Below, piece by piece: positions 8,526 to 16,020 of a DNA stretch of 64,000 nt; the first letter of the stretch is position 1; the number at the start of each line of letters is the position of its first letter. Source of the DNA: Nesterenkonia natronophila (GTDB lineage: Bacteria > Actinomycetota > Actinomycetes > Actinomycetales > Micrococcaceae); the NCBI RefSeq assembly GCF_003595215.1, contig NZ_QYZP01000002.1:784601-848600 (forward strand). The letters are read 5' to 3'. The translations under genes and the position numbers were made by a program. The notes under the pieces are model-generated. The model was given only the letters and a program-made list of their open reading frames with translations, had not been told where the DNA came from and did not search any database.

Positions 8526-9419
8526 ATGAAGAAGCGCTCCGTTCGCCGCGGGTCCTCCAACGATGAGCCCGCCGTCCCGGCTCGGTTGGTGGGGCCCGTC
8601 AGTGCACCGGATCTGCACGTAATGTCATGGAATATTCGCCGTCGCAGCAGGTTCCCCGCTCTGCGGTCGGCCGACCGTTGGTCTGAACGCGCTCCGCGCC
8701 TGCAGGGTCTTCTCACTACAGAGAGACCCACGGTGCTGGGGGTGCAGGAAGCGCTCGCTGATCAGGCCTTCTTCGCTCAGGCGTCTTTGGGGGACGGCTA
8801 CCGGGTCACTGGCCGCGGCAGAAGCGCAGCAGGACGCGGGGAGGGGACACCGATCATCTATGACGCCGAACGCCTGGAGATGCTCGATTGGGAGCAGACC
8901 GCACTGTCCAGACGGCCGAACACGCCAGGTTCGAGATCCTGGGGGAGCATCTACCCCAGGATCATGGTGACAGCCTCCTTCCGGGACCGGGCCACCGGTC
9001 TATGCTTCCTGATCATCAATACACACCTCGATCACTTGTCCGAAAGAGCACGGCTGATGGCAGCGCGGATGCTCCGCAAGACCGTCACCGACTCTTCGCT
9101 GCCGGCGATTGTCACCGGAGATCTCAACGCGGGGGCGGACAGTGCGGCGATGCGAGAGCTGCAGCACCGTGGCATGCTTGAGGAGACGTGGACGGTGGCG
9201 GGTCGCCACCGCAGCAGGCAGTGGGACACGTTCGCCAATTACGCTCCGCCTCAGGCGAGCAGCCGTCGCGTCGACTGGATCCTAGCCTCGCCGTCTTTCC
9301 AAGTCGCAAGCGCAGCGGTCAACGCTGAACGTTATGCAGGCGGTTGGGCATCCGACCACCTGCCGGTCCAGGCGGTGATGCGTCTCGCTGAGGCGTGGCC
9401 AGGGCTGCGGGGTCCTTGA
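8526..9419 (+). CDS. Endonuclease/exonuclease/phosphatase (EEP) family protein
   Basis: All EEP-fold motifs are present in order: MSWNIR, VLGVQEAL (metal-binding Glu), INTHLDH, TGDLNAG (Asp and Asn of the active site), RVDWILAS and the terminal SDHLPV. This is the Mg-dependent phosphodiesterase fold of DNase I, exonuclease III and inositol-phosphate phosphatases. There is no signal peptide, which points to a cytoplasmic enzyme. Whether it cuts DNA or a small phosphodiester cannot be told. The ATG at 8526 follows a cagtcccacc context without a strong ribosome site; an ATG at 8508 would add six residues. Confidence 0.85.
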   Translation: MKKRSVRRGSSNDEPAVPARLVGPVSAPDLHVMSWNIRRRSRFPALRSADRWSERAPRLQGLLTTERPTVLGVQEALADQAFFAQASLGDGYRVTGRGRSAAGRGEGTPIIYDAERLEMLDWEQTALSRRPNTPGSRSWGSIYPRIMVTASFRDRATGLCFLIINTHLDHLSERARLMAARMLRKTVTDSSLPAIVTGDLNAGADSAAMRELQHRGMLEETWTVAGRHRSRQWDTFANYAPPQASSRRVDWILASPSFQVASAAVNAERYAGGWASDHLPVQAVMRLAEAWPGLRGP

Positions 9420-9462
9420 GCTATTCTGAGCGCGGACGCACGGTGGGAGGGTAGGAGCGAGG

Positions 9463-9966
9463 ATGGTCGGATCGGGAATCAGAAGCGTCTTGGTGGAGTT
9501 CATCCTCCACAAGTTTGATGAACTGGTGGATCTTGCCGCCCAGCTGGATGACGACGCCGCCAATACCACTACCTCGACCCGGGGCAGCAACTCAGTGGTG
9601 CAGCTGGTGACGCACTGCTGCGGGATGTTGCGCCGCTGGTCATCCACCGTGAACCTCGGCGTTGAGGTGCCGCGTGACCGTGAGGCTGAGTTCGAGGTAG
9701 TGATGCCGGTGGCTGAGGTGTTGACGCTCGCCGCTGAGGCGCGGGCTGCGTTTCTGACCGATATCGAAAGAACGGACCTCGACGCCGCTCCCGTCTTTCT
9801 CCCACCGGGGTGGAACGACTTCTGGACTGCTTCCTGTGCGGGCGTGCTTCTTCACGTGTTGGAGGAGCTGTGTCAGCACCTGGGCCAGGCGGAGATCACC
9901 CGCGATGTAGTGCTCTCAGATGAGGCGGATGACGGGGCTAATATGGCGTCGTCGAGCTCCTCGTAG
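9463..9966 (+). CDS. DinB/DUF664-like protein (putative mycothiol-dependent transferase)
   Basis: A 167-residue predicted four-helix bundle. VVQLVTHCCGMLRRW near residue 50 and VLLHVLEELCQHLGQAEITRD near residue 130 hold the histidines that form the metal site in DinB/YfiT/DUF664 proteins. In actinobacteria, members of this superfamily include mycothiol S-transferases, so a thiol-transfer role is plausible but inferred. The last ten residues are serine-rich. The methyltransferase gene starts 10 bp after its stop. Confidence 0.75.
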   Translation: MVGSGIRSVLVEFILHKFDELVDLAAQLDDDAANTTTSTRGSNSVVQLVTHCCGMLRRWSSTVNLGVEVPRDREAEFEVVMPVAEVLTLAAEARAAFLTDIERTDLDAAPVFLPPGWNDFWTASCAGVLLHVLEELCQHLGQAEITRDVVLSDEADDGANMASSSSS

Positions 9967-9976
9967 AGTGGAGCTC

Positions 9977-10612
9977 ATGACACATCCGAGGTCCCAGCCC
10001 ACGCGCTGGGTGACTGAGACCAAGCACGGTCACTCTCAGTGGTACATCGACCGCTTCCGAACGATGGCTGCTCAGGGAGAGGACCTCGCCGGTGAGGCGC
10101 GACTTGTTGATGCCATGGTTCCGCGGCGGGCACGCATCCTTGACGCTGGGTGCGGCCCTGGGCGGCTTTCCGGAGCGCTTCACGAACGAGGTCACACTGT
10201 CTATGGGGTCGATGCCGACCCGCTACTGATCGCTGCCGCCGAGGAGGATCATCCAGGGCCGAAGTACTCTGTGAGAAACCTGGCCGAACTGGAACTGTCT
10301 GCCATCGGAGCGGACGAACCCTTCGACGCCGCGATTCTGGCGGGCAATGTCATGGTGTTCCTGGCGCCCGGGACCGAGAGCGAGGTTCTGCGTCGGATGA
10401 ATGCCTGTATGCGGTCCGGCGGCTTCGTCCTCGTGGGCTTTCACACGGACCGGCACTTGTCGTTGGCGGATTTCGATGGGTTTGTGACTGCATCGGGTAT
10501 GCGTGTTGAGCACCGGTTCGCCACGTGGGATCTCAAGCTGTGGGACGCTGACGCCGATTTTGCGGTCTCTGTCTTGCGGCGAAACGGCGGGCCCGACGCA
10601 CGCGCGGTATGA
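9977..10612 (+). CDS. Class I SAM-dependent methyltransferase
   Basis: The 211-residue protein carries SAM motif I ILDAGCGPGRLSGAL, the acidic motif II VYGVDADPLLI, and FDAAILAGNVMVFL as motif IV. The substrate is unknown. The start MTHPRSQ at 9977 is preceded by GAGTGGAG; the frame is open further upstream, but that part overlaps the DinB-like gene. Its last 80 bp overlap the convergent flippase-like gene, an unusually long tail-to-tail overlap. Confidence 0.85.
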   Translation: MTHPRSQPTRWVTETKHGHSQWYIDRFRTMAAQGEDLAGEARLVDAMVPRRARILDAGCGPGRLSGALHERGHTVYGVDADPLLIAAAEEDHPGPKYSVRNLAELELSAIGADEPFDAAILAGNVMVFLAPGTESEVLRRMNACMRSGGFVLVGFHTDRHLSLADFDGFVTASGMRVEHRFATWDLKLWDADADFAVSVLRRNGGPDARAV

Positions 10613-11492
10613 CCCGCAGCGAGGCAATGACAGCACCCGGTATAGCAGATGCTAAGGCCAGTACTCCGTAGCCCACCGCCACCCTGACCCCCTCAGCGGC
10701 GGAGAGTCCGCTGAGAGTGAAGCTCCAAGCGGAGGCCATCTCCCGTATCCCCCATCCACCCACACCCACCGGAACTGACATGCCGGCCAGCGCAACGGCC
10801 GCAGAGCTGGGCAGTACTGCCGCGGGAGCGGTCGGAACCAGCACCGTCACGCAGAGCATGAAAAGAGTGGCGAAACATATCCAACCCAGTATTGAGAGCA
10901 GCACGACCTGCACAATCTCCGATGCGGGCAGGCGGCGCAGCCACCGGCCGGCAACGAGTGCAGCGACAATTGCCGCACCCAGGCAACCCAGTCCCGCCAG
11001 TGGCGCCAGCGGCAGCAGCACCAGCCCGCCGGCGGTGAACACCACTGCGGTGCCGACCAGCCGCTCGGCAGCCACAGAGGCGAACCCGCTGGCTAGGGCC
11101 CCACGACGCGTGGTCACTGAGGCATCCGTGCTGTCATCTACCGCCCGCAAGGCGTCACCTGCCAGCCCCCCGGGGAGGACACTGTTGAGAAAGGCAGCCT
11201 GCCAACAGCGAGCGACCGCCGCTCCGAGTCGCACATTGATGGCATGATGCCGGGCGACGATCCGCCACCGCAGGGCCTGCATCAGCACTCCCAAACCGCC
11301 CAGCGCGCCTGCTGCCAGGAAGGACCACCATGGGAGGCCATGCAGTGCGGAGGTGAAACTCTCCGGGCCCCATAAGACTGCAATGACCGTCAGAAGTGAT
11401 CCGGTGACAATGATCTGGCCAGCCCCTACCGCGATAGTTCGCCAAGGCAAGCCCGGTGCCCGCCCTGCACCTGGTTGGGCAGGGGTGCTCAC
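10533..11492 (-). CDS. Lysylphosphatidylglycerol synthase/flippase-like integral membrane protein (UPF0104)
   Basis: A 319-residue polytopic protein with about eight hydrophobic segments. It has family signatures ALRWRIVARHHAINVRLGAAVARCWQAAFLNSVLPGGLAGDALRA in the first third and SVPVGVGGWGIRE in the last third, as in the LPG-synthase TM region/UPF0104 family. These proteins are thought to flip or modify lipids. The start is a GTG 3 nt after the preceding methyltransferase stop, making it the last gene of the lipid-like operon. The basic C-terminus overlaps the convergent methyltransferase gene. Confidence 0.82.
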   Translation of the reverse strand: MSTPAQPGAGRAPGLPWRTIAVGAGQIIVTGSLLTVIAVLWGPESFTSALHGLPWWSFLAAGALGGLGVLMQALRWRIVARHHAINVRLGAAVARCWQAAFLNSVLPGGLAGDALRAVDDSTDASVTTRRGALASGFASVAAERLVGTAVVFTAGGLVLLPLAPLAGLGCLGAAIVAALVAGRWLRRLPASEIVQVVLLSILGWICFATLFMLCVTVLVPTAPAAVLPSSAAVALAGMSVPVGVGGWGIREMASAWSFTLSGLSAAEGVRVAVGYGVLALASAIPGAVIASLRVIPRVRRARRFAARQRPQNRRQRPTA

Positions 11493-11495
11493 CGT

Positions 11496-12371
11496 TCAGC
11501 CTGCAGAGTCAGCAGCCGCAGTCTCCGGCACGCAGACCACGTCGAGGTGACCTACTCGCACAGTCAGTTCACCACGGTCCAACTGTTCGGTCCGGCGCCG
11601 CACCCACTCCTCGGCCGCGTCACGAAGTGCGGGATTCTGCTCCACGGCGGCTTGGGCACGGTCGGTCAGGTACCGTGCCACCAACTCTGGCTGTGAGGCG
11701 TCCAGTACCCAATCCGTCGGGACCACCTCTACGTACGCACCGTGGTCGCGCAGCATTGCGGCCACAGTCTCCGCGGCGTCGGGCCCCAATAAGTCTTCAC
11801 GGCGCTGGTGGGCGTCGAATGCGGCAGCAATCGTGTGATCCAGTGAATCCTCAGGGGCAAAGGAGACATCCCCGGTGACCGTCAGGCTCAGCAGGGCTGC
11901 AGTGTGCGAGGCAGCAATCGTCTGCGCGATGAGCGATGCTTCTCGAGGGCTGAGCAGATCCAGCAGTGCAGCGCAGGTCACCAATGTCGGAGTTTCTGAG
12001 CCGACCAACTCTGGAAGCTGATCCACCGAGCCAACCATCCGATCGGTGCCCACTACCTGCTCGGCATCGGTGGCGGCGCTCACCTCGAGCAGCTGTGCGT
12101 CGTGGTCCACAAGAAGCCACCTCTGGGGCACTGTCAGGCGAGGTGCCAACCAGGCTTGGTTCGACCCTGTCCCAGCCCCCAGATCGATGATCAGGGCGGC
12201 TTGCCCAACCCCCAGGCCGGCGCGCGCCCAGGAGCTGATTCGTTGTATTGCCGGTGCGGTGTTCTGCCGCGCCCGGTGGTCGGCGCTACGGCGCAGGCCC
12301 AACCAGTCGGCGGCCACGGGACGGTTCACCACCGGAGTGCTGTGCTGAGATTCTTCGCGGTCTCGCTCCAT
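11496..12371 (-). CDS. SAM-dependent methyltransferase (lipid-operon member)
   Basis: A 291-residue Rossmann methyltransferase. Motif I is IIDLGAGTGSNQAWL, motif II LLVDHDAQLLEV, and TLVTCAALLDLLS fits motif IV. The substrate is unknown; between a GT4 glycosyltransferase and a flippase-like protein it may methylate a glycolipid or sugar. From the ATG at 12371 the gene overlaps the GT4 gene by 46 bp. An in-frame GTG at 12329 would give a GTGA 4-nt overlap like other junctions in this operon, so the true start may be there. Confidence 0.78.
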   Translation of the reverse strand: MERDREESQHSTPVVNRPVAADWLGLRRSADHRARQNTAPAIQRISSWARAGLGVGQAALIIDLGAGTGSNQAWLAPRLTVPQRWLLVDHDAQLLEVSAATDAEQVVGTDRMVGSVDQLPELVGSETPTLVTCAALLDLLSPREASLIAQTIAASHTAALLSLTVTGDVSFAPEDSLDHTIAAAFDAHQRREDLLGPDAAETVAAMLRDHGAYVEVVPTDWVLDASQPELVARYLTDRAQAAVEQNPALRDAAEEWVRRRTEQLDRGELTVRVGHLDVVCVPETAAADSAG

Positions 12372-13387
12372 GGTCGGAGTCTATCCCGGTCCGCCACAGC
12401 GTTGGTGCGCCAGTGTCTCCGCAGAGCTTCATTGCCCAGCCATTCTTCCAACACTGCGGTCCAAGCAGTCTCATCGGAGGGATCCACCGCTGCGCCGGGC
12501 AGGGCCGTGGGATCCGTTCGGAGTGGGTCCCGAGCTCCCGTCAGAGCCTCTTGAGCTCCCGTCCCTGCACCCACCACTGCCGGGATTCCACGTGCCAGCG
12601 CCTCGGTGACTACCATCCCGTAGGTCTCCGCCAACGACGGCAGCACCAAGAGATCCGTGCGATCCCACACCTGTTCCAAGGATTTCCCGGCGAGAGGACC
12701 AGGAAGTGAGATTCGGTCAGCAAACTGATGAGCAGCTGAAGCGACCGCTTCCGCATACCGCCGGTCGGCGCCCCGCGGCCCTCCGATCGTCAGACTCCAG
12801 TCCAGACTCTGCAGAGGTTCCAGGGCGCGCAGCAGCAGCAGCGGGTTCTTTCTCTCGGAGACTGATCCCAAGAACAGTATGTGAGGAGGTGCGGAGCCGC
12901 AGGCCAGCGGTGCGGCATCGCACCCGGGAGCTGCCACGGCAAGTGGGAGCGCACCATAGCGTTCGGCCACATCACGGCGTGCCCATTCACTTGTGCAGAC
13001 CACCTGTGCTGCGTGCTCCAGGGCTCGGCGCTCTCTGGCGGTCACCCGGCGCTGCTGTGCGGCGTCGAGACCGGTCTCGGCAGGGAGGGGTAGATGCATC
13101 AGCACTGATACCTCCACCCCCGCGGCCTGCGCCTGAGCAATCTCCTCAGGCGCAGCCGAGGCAATAATCCCATCGACCAGCACGGAACGGTAGCGGTGCA
13201 GGGTATGGGCCAATTCCTGGCGTGCCGGCTCGTCGGGGGAAGGCCAGGCTCCAGAGACAGGCTCCTCGGTGACGGCCAGCCCTTGGGAGCGCCAGGTCTG
13301 CAGCACACGTCTGTTGTAGGTCAAGCCTCCGCTGGGGCCGGGGAGGTCCGCCGGCACTACGAAAGCCCGGTCACCTGCGGTAATCAT
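12326..13387 (-). CDS. Glycosyltransferase family 4 protein
   Basis: A 353-residue GT-B glycosyltransferase. The N-terminal domain has PGPSGGLTYNRRV. The C-terminal domain has ILFLGSVSERKNPLLLLRAL and the GT4 nucleotide-sugar site LVLPSLAETYGMVVTEALARGIPAVVG, with the conserved ExxxxxxxE. It probably transfers a sugar from an activated donor to a lipid or polyol acceptor. It starts within TGATG shared with the CDP-alcohol phosphatidyltransferase stop, indicating co-translation. Confidence 0.87.
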   Translation of the reverse strand: MITAGDRAFVVPADLPGPSGGLTYNRRVLQTWRSQGLAVTEEPVSGAWPSPDEPARQELAHTLHRYRSVLVDGIIASAAPEEIAQAQAAGVEVSVLMHLPLPAETGLDAAQQRRVTARERRALEHAAQVVCTSEWARRDVAERYGALPLAVAAPGCDAAPLACGSAPPHILFLGSVSERKNPLLLLRALEPLQSLDWSLTIGGPRGADRRYAEAVASAAHQFADRISLPGPLAGKSLEQVWDRTDLLVLPSLAETYGMVVTEALARGIPAVVGAGTGAQEALTGARDPLRTDPTALPGAAVDPSDETAWTAVLEEWLGNEALRRHWRTNAVADRDRLRPWSETAKNLSTALRW

Positions 13388-14163
13388 CAGGACTCCGACT
13401 CGTGGTCTCGACCAGACCCTGCAGAGCGGTGGGTCTGTTCCAGCAGCAGAATGTCACGGCCAAAGGAGCACAGCAAGGCCGCCAAAGCGCTCCCAGCAAA
13501 CATTGCAGCCAGTGACACTGGCACTACGGGGCCCAAGCCCACCACCACCACCGTGGCTTGAACGGCTGCCACCACCCTGCGGAATCCGCTGTAGGGCAGA
13601 GTCTGGCGCCAGGGTCGTCTGATGACAGACCCGAGAACGAACAAGTACCGCATCATGCCGATCAGCAGCACCCACCAGCCCACAGTCAGCGCCAAGAGTG
13701 CTGACAGCACCAGAAGGGCCGCCGCGTCAGTCTCACTGTCCAGCCGGGCTCCGGCCGCGGTGCCCCGGTCCGCTCGTCTGGCTACCCATCCGTCCACGGC
13801 ATCCAGGGCGGTCGCCAATGTCGCCACAACCAGCACAGTCCAGGTTCGTAAGGGGAGCGCCCCGGCGATTGTCAGCACCAGGGCGGCGGTAAGCACGCCG
13901 ATCAAGGCTACCCGCACCAGCGTGACTCGGTCGGCGGAGGTGATCATCCGGGGGCGACGGCGAAGGACTGACCACCCGGCAATGACCGGGACCACCAACG
14001 ACGCCGCCACACTCATCCCACTCACCAGGGCCCCAGAAGGGAAGAGAGCAATCAACAAAGACGCTCCGCCGACCGCACCGGCGAGAGTCACCACCGCATC
14101 GAGCCGGCCGGTGGGGGCTCGGCCCTCGGCAGCTGAGGCAGCTGCAGAAGGTCCGCGGCTCAT
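13387..14163 (-). CDS. CDP-alcohol phosphatidyltransferase family protein
   Basis: The 258-residue integral membrane enzyme has a perfect catalytic signature, D121-D124-G125-A128-R129-G138-D142-D146, in which the four Asp residues bind two divalent metals. These enzymes join a CDP-linked lipid or alcohol to an acceptor alcohol with release of CMP. The start MSRGPSAA at 14163 shares one base with the DUF3817 stop. The neighbours GT4, methyltransferase and flippase suggest a dedicated glycophospholipid rather than housekeeping PgsA or phosphatidylinositol synthesis. Confidence 0.87.
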   Translation of the reverse strand: MSRGPSAAASAAEGRAPTGRLDAVVTLAGAVGGASLLIALFPSGALVSGMSVAASLVVPVIAGWSVLRRRPRMITSADRVTLVRVALIGVLTAALVLTIAGALPLRTWTVLVVATLATALDAVDGWVARRADRGTAAGARLDSETDAAALLVLSALLALTVGWWVLLIGMMRYLFVLGSVIRRPWRQTLPYSGFRRVVAAVQATVVVVGLGPVVPVSLAAMFAGSALAALLCSFGRDILLLEQTHRSAGSGRDHESES

Positions 14164-14627
14164 CAGTCCGGGAGTCTGTCGAGGGGTGAGCCCAAAGCCA
14201 ACAGTGAAAGGAACGCCACAGAGACCCCTCCAAGCAGAACAAAGCAACTGAACACCGGGTGCCTCAACACCACCCTGAAGAGTCTGTCGTGCCATATCTG
14301 ATCATGATGATCACCGGTAGGGGCGCGTCTCCACTCACCGGAGAGCCGCCCGGTGCGGGTCAGCCACATGTCGGCCGGAATGGTTGCATAGGGAATGATG
14401 GCGCTGATGATCGCCACTGCGGCAGGCCATCGGTGCATCCGCTGGTTCTTCGCTACCAACACTGAGGTCACGGCATAGGCCAGAAAAACGAACCCGTGGA
14501 TGCCGCCCCCTATAGTGACCGCAATGTCCAGGTCCGCTGTGGCGCGCAGGACGATCCCGCCCAGCAGGAGAGTCCATGACACTGCCTCGGCGATTGCCAT
14601 CACGCGGAAAAGCAGGTGAGGACTCAT
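14163..14627 (-). CDS. DUF3817 family membrane protein
   Basis: The 154-residue protein begins SPHLLFRVMAIAEAVSWTLLLGG and continues with GGIHGFVFLAYAVTS, the DUF3817 pattern of small actinobacterial membrane proteins with three or four helices. Function is unknown. The ATG at 14627 has AAGGAG 12 nt upstream; the longer frame to 14930 overlaps the divergent oxidoreductase gene and is not conserved. It heads the minus-strand lipid-like operon. The C-terminal part has a charged loop (GDHHDQIWHDRLFR) and one more helix. Confidence 0.8.
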   Translation of the reverse strand: MSPHLLFRVMAIAEAVSWTLLLGGIVLRATADLDIAVTIGGGIHGFVFLAYAVTSVLVAKNQRMHRWPAAVAIISAIIPYATIPADMWLTRTGRLSGEWRRAPTGDHHDQIWHDRLFRVVLRHPVFSCFVLLGGVSVAFLSLLALGSPLDRLPD

Positions 14628-14754
14628 CAGTGGCGAACACTCCTTCATAGTGTGGCAGGGCAGGCAGGATCCACCGATCCTCTGACGGCATCCCAGTCTA
14701 CCGGCCGGCTTGGGCACCGTAGACTGGCCCACACACCACCGTAAGGGAAGCCCC

Positions 14755-16011
14755 ATGGACACTGACGTCATTGTGATCGGAGCTGGACTAGCAGGCTTGC
14801 AGTGCGCTCGCCGCCTGCAGCGTAACGGACACAGCGTGTCCGTTCTGGAAGCCGAGGATGCAGTTGGCGGCCGAGTGCGCACTGACCACATCAACGGCTT
14901 CCGCTGTGACCGAGGCTTCCAGGTGCTCAACCCGGCCTACCCGGCGGTCCGCGACTGGATCAACGTGCCCGGCCTGAAGCTGCAGAAGTTCGGGGTGGGG
15001 GCGGCGGTGAACACCGCTGAGGGAACGTCTATTGTGGCGCATCCGCTCCGTCACCCTGGGCTTGCACTTTCAACTCTGAACAGCAAGCATGTTCCGGCCT
15101 CCGATGTCCGCGCACTGGTGCGCTGGATCGGTCCCACAATGCTCAGGGCAGCCAGCGCGTGGCGTGCCGCAGAGGACCAGACTCTCAGTGCGTCACTGGA
15201 CCAGACTGGGTTGACCGGCCGGCTGCGCCGCGACGTGCTCGACACCTTCTTGGCAGGAGTCCTTGCGGACAGTTCCGGCGGGAAGTCCGCAAACTACGTC
15301 CGGCTCTTGGTGCGCTGGTTCGCGCTCGGTGTGCCCGGGCTGCCGCAGAAGGGCATGCAAGCGCTGCCTGAGCAGATGGCCGCGTCGCTCGCGGATCCAG
15401 TCCTGCTCAACACGCCAGCTCTGAGGGTCGAGGAGACATCGGGTGGAGTGCGGGTCACCACTGAGCATGGGGTCCTGCGTGCACGTCTGGCCGTGGTGGC
15501 CGTAGACCCTCAGCATCTCGCCGATCTGACCGATGAACCCTCTCCCGAAACCAACGGTCTGACCACCTGGTGGTTCCGCGCCACCGAAGCTCCGCGAACA
15601 GGCCGTTTTCTGGTGCTCGACGCCGCCCGAGATGGGGGCGGCCCGGCGGGGCCAGTCTGGAACACAGCCGCCATCACCGAGGTCGCGCCATCCTACGCGC
15701 CACCAGGGGAGCACTTGGTGCAAGCCACCACACTTCTGGATCGGCCGGATGGTCTCGCTGAGGAGGCGGTGGTCCGTCGTGATTTGGAGCGCCTGTACCG
15801 GACGCCCACGCAGGACTGGGAGCTGATTACTCACCATGTGGTTCCCCACGCGCTCCCGGCGCAGCCGCCCCCGCTGGTGGACCGCCGCGCGCAGTGGGTC
15901 GGCGAACACACGCTGGTTGCCGGGGACCACCGCCACACCGGCTCGATCCAGGGGGCGTTGGTCTCTGGCGACCGAGCAGCTCTTGCCGCAGCCGAACTTC
16001 TTGCCTCCTAG
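14755..16011 (+). CDS. FAD-dependent oxidoreductase, phytoene-desaturase/amine-oxidase superfamily
   Basis: A 418-residue flavoprotein. The dinucleotide-binding motif IVIGAGLAGLQCARRL is followed by the Glu of VLEAEDAVGGRVRTD, and the C-terminal FAD motif is TLVAGDHRHTGSIQGALVSGDRAA. This superfamily includes carotenoid desaturases, protoporphyrinogen oxidases and amine oxidases; the substrate is unknown. The ATG at 14755 has an AAGGGA site, so the upstream in-frame start at 14710 is not used. It lies 9 bp before the photolyase gene and is probably co-transcribed with it, a pairing that suggests a pigment, quinone or light-related role. Confidence 0.82.
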   Translation: MDTDVIVIGAGLAGLQCARRLQRNGHSVSVLEAEDAVGGRVRTDHINGFRCDRGFQVLNPAYPAVRDWINVPGLKLQKFGVGAAVNTAEGTSIVAHPLRHPGLALSTLNSKHVPASDVRALVRWIGPTMLRAASAWRAAEDQTLSASLDQTGLTGRLRRDVLDTFLAGVLADSSGGKSANYVRLLVRWFALGVPGLPQKGMQALPEQMAASLADPVLLNTPALRVEETSGGVRVTTEHGVLRARLAVVAVDPQHLADLTDEPSPETNGLTTWWFRATEAPRTGRFLVLDAARDGGGPAGPVWNTAAITEVAPSYAPPGEHLVQATTLLDRPDGLAEEAVVRRDLERLYRTPTQDWELITHHVVPHALPAQPPPLVDRRAQWVGEHTLVAGDHRHTGSIQGALVSGDRAALAAAELLAS

Positions 16012-16020
16012 CCTGATCAG

